Below, one piece after another: positions 58,356-64,000 of a stretch of DNA of 64,000 nt. The DNA lies in the NCBI GenBank assembly GCA_034190875.2, contig CM067357.1, forward strand, positions 21,045,144 through 21,109,143. Direction: 5' to 3'. The notes under the pieces were generated by a model that was not told the DNA's origin, searched no databases, and saw nothing but the letters and a program-made list of their open reading frames with translations. The DNA is from Urechis unicinctus (Eukaryota; Annelida; Polychaeta; Xenopneusta; Urechidae). Numbering within the stretch: position 1 is the stretch's first letter; every line of letters starts with the position of its first letter. The translations under genes were made by a program, and so were the position numbers.

Positions 58356-61300
58356 ATGCCATATCTTCGACTTATTGGCGCCCTCGTCTATTTAGGTAAG
58401 GGGGATTTAAACCCGCAGTCACTGAAGTAATCAAGATACGGCAAAAAAACTGCGGTAATCAATGAGTTATCACAGCGGTTATTGGAGAGTTCAATGTGTG
58501 ACGTAAAACTGCGGTAATTAAAGGGTTATTTCAATGTGTGACACAATATTTTGGAAATCTAAGAGCGACTGATTATTTGATATTTTGCATGTTTGCAACA
58601 GAACCTGACTAGTATATCCAGAAGGTGTACTCTCGGATTATGAACTTACCAAATTCACACGCAGTTTCTTCGTTCAGCGACAGATATTCATGCGCATGTA
58701 TTTTCTGATTTGAATGATACTTGTATTGCTGGTTAGAGGTAACAGCGCTTGAAAAACATATTTCAGTTAGCCATGAAACGTGACGATTGCCGAGTGTAGT
58801 CATTATTGAACCAGGCGTTTTGTACTTACAGGGATTTGCCAGGCCCTCTACCGCCATACTGACAACCCTGTCTCCATGACGGGGGCCCACGACGAATGTC
58901 ACGCTCCCGCTGAACATCTACCTCTTCCATCAGGTGTGGCGGCTAATGAGGAACTGACATCCTACCTGGCTGACAAGGATGTTGCTGCTACCTGGCTGGC
59001 TGCGCAGATTGTACCTACTTATTGGCACAATGTGGCAGGTGAGGGGTCGGTCAGTAGACCGCGGAGATCACTGTTGTATGCGCTTAAACAATATAATGTG
59101 GTCGGTTTTCTAACAAAGCTCGAAACCGATGCTTTAATAGTACCTACGACTAAATGGCAGTCTGACACGGCCTTCATGATGAAACGATTTGAATTTATAC
59201 CCAATATTGTCTTATTCGTATGATGAAAAAACGACAGATAATTTGGTATGAAACACATTGAACCACCTTGTTATAAGAATAGTAACCTTTCATAATAACA
59301 AATGACGGTCCGTTGTCGGGTACTGTTGGAGTGCTCTAAGTCAAGTATAGAAATCTAGGTAACGTTACACAGTGACTCCGTCACTGGATAAGCGAGCTTA
59401 TTGCAGCAAGGGAAAAAAGTTGTCAACCTATTAACCATTGCATGTCGACCTTGCCATGATACCAACTGACCTCTGTCTGACTACCTTACCATACCAATAA
59501 CATAACAATATTACCATTTTACCATTGTCTGACCACCTTCTGTCATTAACTTACCCATCCTACCGATTTACCTATGTCTGACCACCTTACCTTGTAACCT
59601 CACCAATCTGAACAATTTACCATCGTCCCACCCACTGACCATGTAATATGGACTATATTACCAATTTACCAACTCACCTTGTTAACTTATCCTTCTTACC
59701 AATTCACCATAATCTGATTACCTGACATTGTTATATTGTCCATCTTACCAATTTACCACAGACTGATCACTTTACATTGTTATATTGGCCATCTTACCTA
59801 ATTACCTTCTTACCTGCTTACCTTGTTGACCCACCAATCTTATCAATATAACATTCAATCGTGATAATACATACATTTTACAAAGTTACAACTGTCTGAC
59901 TTACTTGACCATTCTTCCTATTTACCAATGTCTGACCACCTTACCTAGTTAACTTACCCATTTTCCAATTTCCCACAGTCTGATCACCTTACATTGTTAA
60001 TTAAGTCGACTTGCCAACTTACCATTGTCTCGCCTACTAACTATTAGCTCGACTATTTCACAAATTTACCATTGCCTATCCTCTGTGTTTGCTAAAGCAC
60101 TCATCTTACCAGTGCACCATTGCTAGGCCATCTTACCAAGTTAACTCACCCATCTTACAAAATTACCATTGTCTCACTTACCTTGTTACCTCGACTATAT
60201 CACCAACTTACCAACTCACCTTGTTAACTTACTTCTCAGGACGATTCACCATTTTTCTTGCCCATTTTACGAATTCACCATTGCCTGACCAACCTACTTT
60301 GTTAACTTACCCATCTCACAAATTTACCACATTCAGATTACCATACCTTGTTAACTTAGCCATCATAGCTGCTTACCATAGTCTGACGTACCTACCTTGT
60401 TGATTCGCCCATCTTACCAATTTATCATTCTACCGTGATAACTCGACTATCTTACGGATTTACCGTTGTTTGATTAACTTACCTTGTTTACTCACCAATC
60501 TTACCAAGTTACTATTGTCATACTAACTCACCTTGTTAACTTACCATTTCTGCCTATATACCATTATCTGACCACCTTATCTTATTAGCGCTCTCATCTT
60601 TGACTAATTAGACATTTCAATATGATTTTCATACAGATGGTAGTCCATTTAATGACCAAGGATGTTATCGAAAGAGCGATATTGAATGGTCCCGCCCGAC
60701 TTTCGATACGCATCACGTTACCTACGCAGAGTGCTCGAACGTATGTCGAGATTACAACCAGTCCTTCGTAGGCTTCCAGGTGGTGTTTCCCGTGTGTCAT
60801 TCATCCGCATGCATTTAATTTTGATCCCAACAACTGATGCTTTTAACTCAAAATAATTACCCTCGACATCAATTGTATCGACGACGTTATGATTCACAGA
60901 GCTTTGTCCACTCAAACGCGAGCAAGAGTTTCAGATGCGCATGCGCAGTAAATGTGCAGGTTTTCAAACAACTTCCTGAACGTGATTGCCAAGAAACATG
61001 CGACAGATCCCTGGTGTCGTGCGGATCCGATCCGCTGGGGACTGTTCGGGTTTACGCCACGGGTACGTGAATTTCAATGGAATGTTTGCACAAATCTTTG
61101 TTGTATGGCATACAAGTATTGCACATTTAGCGCACCAGAAGAATACAGAACCGTGTAAATACTGTGTGTTCCAGGCGCCATGCCGGCCGTGTATTGGACG
61201 GAATCAACTGAAATCAACAATGCTTCTTTTTGCGCTGCGCGGTCGCACGCAGCACAGACATTGACGCGACAACCGTGCAGCGAAGAACTCCGAGTCAAAT

Positions 61301-63965
61301 GTGACGTCGGCGACGGTTGGTATTGATTTACGTTTATGTAGTGATCTGACACCCATGCTGAAATGTTGATTCAGCGTGAACCTTTGGCACATTAAAATGA
61401 CGCATGCAAGTACGCGAGCGATGCAAGGTTTGTTATCCAAGCCATATTGAGACCTTATGACACACATGGAGCGACAAAACACGAGTTCTTGTCATATGTC
61501 ATAATGCGCCTTACATCGTCGCGTACAAGACGTCATAATGCGCTCTTGCATTGTCGCTCAAAGATGGCTACCCAAGATCGAATGGTGATGGATGGCCAGG
61601 GCAGAAAGACCGTTAATCAAGGGAGCGGCCGGAAACTACCCTGGCTGGAAACTCTCCCGTTGTGGTACAATTCCACGAGAAGAGCTGTGTCCTCTCAGTG
61701 ACGTACGAGCTCTGAATCCTACCTAGGAGTTACTTATTACGTACTAGCTCCGGTTGAACGGTAATATGAATATATACCGTTCTGCTTCAACATTGTCCGC
61801 GCGTCCAAGAAAACGCGTTTGGCTAAAGTGCTGCCCTACGCCTCTAGAAAATGACATATATCAAGAGCCTGAACATCAAAAAGTCCCTACGCACCCTAGA
61901 ACTTACCCCCACTATTCTTCAAGAAATGCCATCGATATATCATTTCTGAAGAATCGCGATACGATGACCACCATTTTGGAACATATTGGGACCTCGAAAA
62001 CCCGTACCCGTTGAGAATGTCAAAAAGTATATCCCGTCGTACAAGGTATTATGCGAATGTATAACCCGTCGTACCAGTCGAGAGACCGAAAAAACATACC
62101 CCTTCGCGCGGCACATGTATACTACCTCTATACACTTAAGTGCTCCCCACCCCCCCCCCCCCCTCGGGCTTAGCATTAGTCGTCGATGGGTCACGTCATT
62201 CTGAGCGTGCGCGCAAAGCACGTGGTCTTGAACTTGATAACAAACATGTTGCTGTTTCGGACTTTTTACCGCTTCCCAAATTATAACTAATTACCATGGA
62301 TGAAATCCCCGCCGAAAAGGGATAAAATTTTCCGTGAACATCATTGCATTCTAAAACTCCATCACTTGGGTATGTTTGGTGTTTGGTAGTTGTCTGAATC
62401 GATCTCTAAATTTTTACATCGGTCGGCTTAAGAGAAAGTAAGACGCCTACTCAGACGTCTTGTAGGGCTAATTACGTACCTGTAACTCCTTGATCCTACC
62501 AAGGTGTACGGATGTCCCCGTATTGGTTAGCCGTGCACTACGTCTTGGTATATATGTATACTACTACTTACTACCAGCCGACTGCGGCTACGAAGTGTTG
62601 CACGTGACAATTAAATGAAAAGTATAATCAATGCGCTGGAAAACTATTTCTATCAGAAGGGAATCTAGTTGAGAATTGAAAATGTCCATTTGATAAACGA
62701 TAACTTATTTTCATTAAGGTCAGTATTTGTCTGATGTCGGCACGTGGTTTGAGGGGCGCATGCGCTGCGAAAAACTCAGCGGGCGAATTGCTTCTAACGG
62801 ATTTGGCTGGTCAAACATCATTGCGGTGGAATGGCGGGACCCAGGTAGGGACTATAAAATGGTATTAAAAATAATAGTGTTTGCTCTCACCGCGTGAGGT
62901 TCTGATAATCTGTTGACAACTTATGAAAATTCATCGGGTTTGGACGGTATATGTGGCTAGATGGCTCGTCCCGTGACGTCACATTCACCCATTGGGCACG
63001 AGGCCATCCCGACTTGGATGTTGGATCATGTGTTGTGATATCACGTGATGGTTTATGGAAAACTGCCAACTGCTCCATCAACTTGAACCCCGTTTGTCAC
63101 AAAGGTGAGATGATACATGGGGAGAGTGTGGGTGGTGGTGGTTGTGGTGGTTGTGGTTGCGGTCGTGGTGGTGGTGGTGTTTAGGCGGCCAACGAGAGAG
63201 AGAGCGGGTTGCGTGGAGAAGTAATGGAAGAATGAATAAAATTAATGAAGGGAAGAAAGAAAGAATGATACAAATAAACAGACAAAGAATGATATTGGGA
63301 GGGGAAGTTGGTGAAAAAAATATTGATAAGTTCATCGATTGGACTTTTTGTTCAATGCAGATTCACAAGGAATCGGATCGTTCACTGTTGTAGGTAAGCT
63401 ACAGTGTAACTATAATAATCAAACTCTCGGTTGAGAAAAAAAATGTGCTACTGGTTAACAGCATATGTTAAACAAATTGAACACAATCACCTGATGATAT
63501 ATGCCATGGCGCAGTGTATAACGTACACAAATGGGAATCTCAATGTATAGCTGGCTCTGTCGAACCAAATTCGAGAGTCTGCGCTCATCAATGTAATTGA
63601 ACCAGTTATTGAGCATTGTGTTGATACATCAACCGGTACATTACCTATTCGTTTTCCAATCTATCACTTCGTGTTACAGTGGCAGCAGTGGGTTCCGTGG
63701 TGGGCCTCTTGTTTGTATCACTCCTGGCTGGGGGTCTGATCATGCACAGGTAACATGTTGTCGCATTCGATGACTCTTGCTGTTACCTGTGTTACTCGTT
63801 TCCTTGCCCACTGCAGCTGTGATTGGTTGCAGAAAAAGTCACTCTGCGTCACCGCATGTACCACCCAGGCCAACGCCGGATATGACTCCGAAATCCCGAA
63901 GTACGATAGTCCACTGCGAAAATCCGGATTTACATTATGCTAATATAACTCCTCTTCTGATATAA
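58356..63965 (+). CDS. Type I receptor: signal peptide, half CTLD, WSC, CTLD, TM, ITIM-like tail
   Basis: Eight exons: 58356-58395, 58832-59038, 60637-60779, 60900-61062, 62719-62844, 62961-63104, 63680-63749 and 63833-63965. All have GT/AG borders and matching phases (mostly phase 1), giving 341 aa. Residues 1-18 (MPYLRLIGALVYLGICQA) look like a signal peptide. Exon 2 is the first half of a C-type lectin domain (PVSMTGAHDEC, ATWLAA, YWHNVAG). Exons 3-4 are a WSC domain (GCYRKSD, CSNVC, CACAVN, DCQETCD, VRVYA). Exons 5-6 form a compact lectin domain (TWFEGRMRCEKLSGRIA, HWARGHPD, CVVISRDGLWKTANC, PVCHK) without canonical EPN/QPD or WND calcium residues. Exon 7 is a transmembrane helix (VGSVVGLLFVSLLAGGLIM). 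The tail has PPRPTP and LHYANI, a fit to the ITIM pattern. Role as an inhibitory surface receptor is inference. The exon 6 start is the least certain point. A second acceptor (63817) gives another tail. Confidence 0.8.
59450..60590 (+). repeat. Degenerate tandem array of TTACC/TGTCTGACC units in an intron
   Basis: About 1.1 kb of repeats share CTTACC, AATTTACCATTGTCTGACC, ACCTTACCTTGTTAACTTACC and CATCTTACCAA, with an irregular period of roughly 50-60 bp. The array fills most of the intron between the half lectin exon and the WSC exon of the receptor gene, just where a second half of the first lectin domain would be expected. No exon was recognised inside it. Confidence 0.8.
61063..62718 (+). 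other. Large intron of the receptor gene
   Basis: No exon fitting the phase-1 borders was recognised between the WSC and second lectin exons. The stretch contains a poly-C run (62151-62162) and short frames on both strands that overlap one another. GCGTACAAGACGTCATAATGCGC at about 61520 and a similar CATATGTCATAATGCGCC at 61494 form a short direct repeat. Confidence 0.5.
63119..63180 (+). repeat. GGT/GGTTGT-rich simple sequence
   Basis: This imperfect GGT triplet run lies directly after the donor of the second lectin exon, inside the intron before the transmembrane exon. Confidence 0.8.
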
Positions 63966-64000
63966 TCCGGATTGTGCATTATGCTAATTTGACTCCTCTT
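63921..64000 (+). repeat. Tandem duplication of the ITIM-coding 3' segment
   Basis: Unit 1 (63921-63956) and unit 2 (63964-64000) share AATCCGGATT, CATTATGCTAAT and ACTCCTCTT. Unit 2 is one base longer. Unit 1 encodes LHYANI in the frame reached from the acceptor at 63833. Unit 2 encodes VHYANL in the frame reached from the acceptor at 63817, which however meets TAA at 63941 first. More units could follow beyond the window. Confidence 0.85.

Noticed and set aside
58832..59223. Reading the receptor exon on to the end of its open frame at 59223
   Set aside because: A donor (GCAG|GTGAGG) at 59038 in phase 1 fits the next WSC exon exactly, and the sequence after it no longer resembles a lectin domain.
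60777..60969. Joining the first WSC exon to an acceptor at 60959 (…GTGCAG|GTTTTC)
   Set aside because: It is phase-compatible but would drop the C-x-C pair expected in a WSC domain. The acceptor at 60899 keeps it, also in phase.

Overview
The window looks like nuclear DNA of an animal, most likely a marine invertebrate. It is AT-rich and crowded with repeats, and it has spliced genes with canonical GT/AG introns. The gene families are metazoan: carbohydrate sulfotransferase, C-type lectin plus WSC receptor, and gamma-glutamylaminecyclotransferase. A lophotrochozoan such as a mollusc is my guess; the species cannot be read from the sequence. No rRNA, tRNA, CRISPR array or bacterial-style operon was seen. 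Coordinates of repeat copies were aligned by eye and are approximate unless given as exon boundaries.

Left half (about 2.6-31.9 kb): nested segmental duplications without an intact recognised gene. A unit of about 9-10 kb is present as an old degraded copy (about 2.6-5.28 kb), as two similar copies (5.28-14.18 and 14.18-24.05 kb), and as partial copies at 27.1-27.9 and 35.4-36.7 kb. The unit holds short, stop-riddled, protein-like stretches on both strands and a degraded TTAA-type DNA transposon. Its right edge runs into a 45-bp minisatellite, which recurs beside the partial copies. A second module (24.6-26.7 and 29.5-31.9 kb) follows; its second copy has gained a 30-bp minisatellite.

Middle (32.5-46 kb): three minus-strand, three-exon genes for a GGACT/AIG2-like cyclotransferase lie on duplicated modules. 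Copies A and B are nearly identical (offset 4,084 bp); copy C is diverged but intact. A 1,972-bp transposon flanked by TTAA sits beside copy B, and the matching place beside copy C is empty. It carries pieces of two genes facing each other: a P2X7-'ballast'-like gene and a THAP zinc-finger gene.

Right part (46-64 kb): a G-rich 22-bp minisatellite of about 1.7 kb, a long stretch without a clear gene, then two genes pointing away from each other. One is a four-exon type II membrane carbohydrate sulfotransferase (minus, 53083-57045; 544 aa; every splice phase agrees). The other is an eight-exon type I receptor (plus, from 58356): signal peptide, half C-type lectin domain, WSC domain, C-type lectin domain, transmembrane helix, and a cytoplasmic tail with an ITIM-like tyrosine motif. 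The ITIM-coding segment is duplicated in tandem at the very end of the window, so the 3' end of this gene may lie outside.
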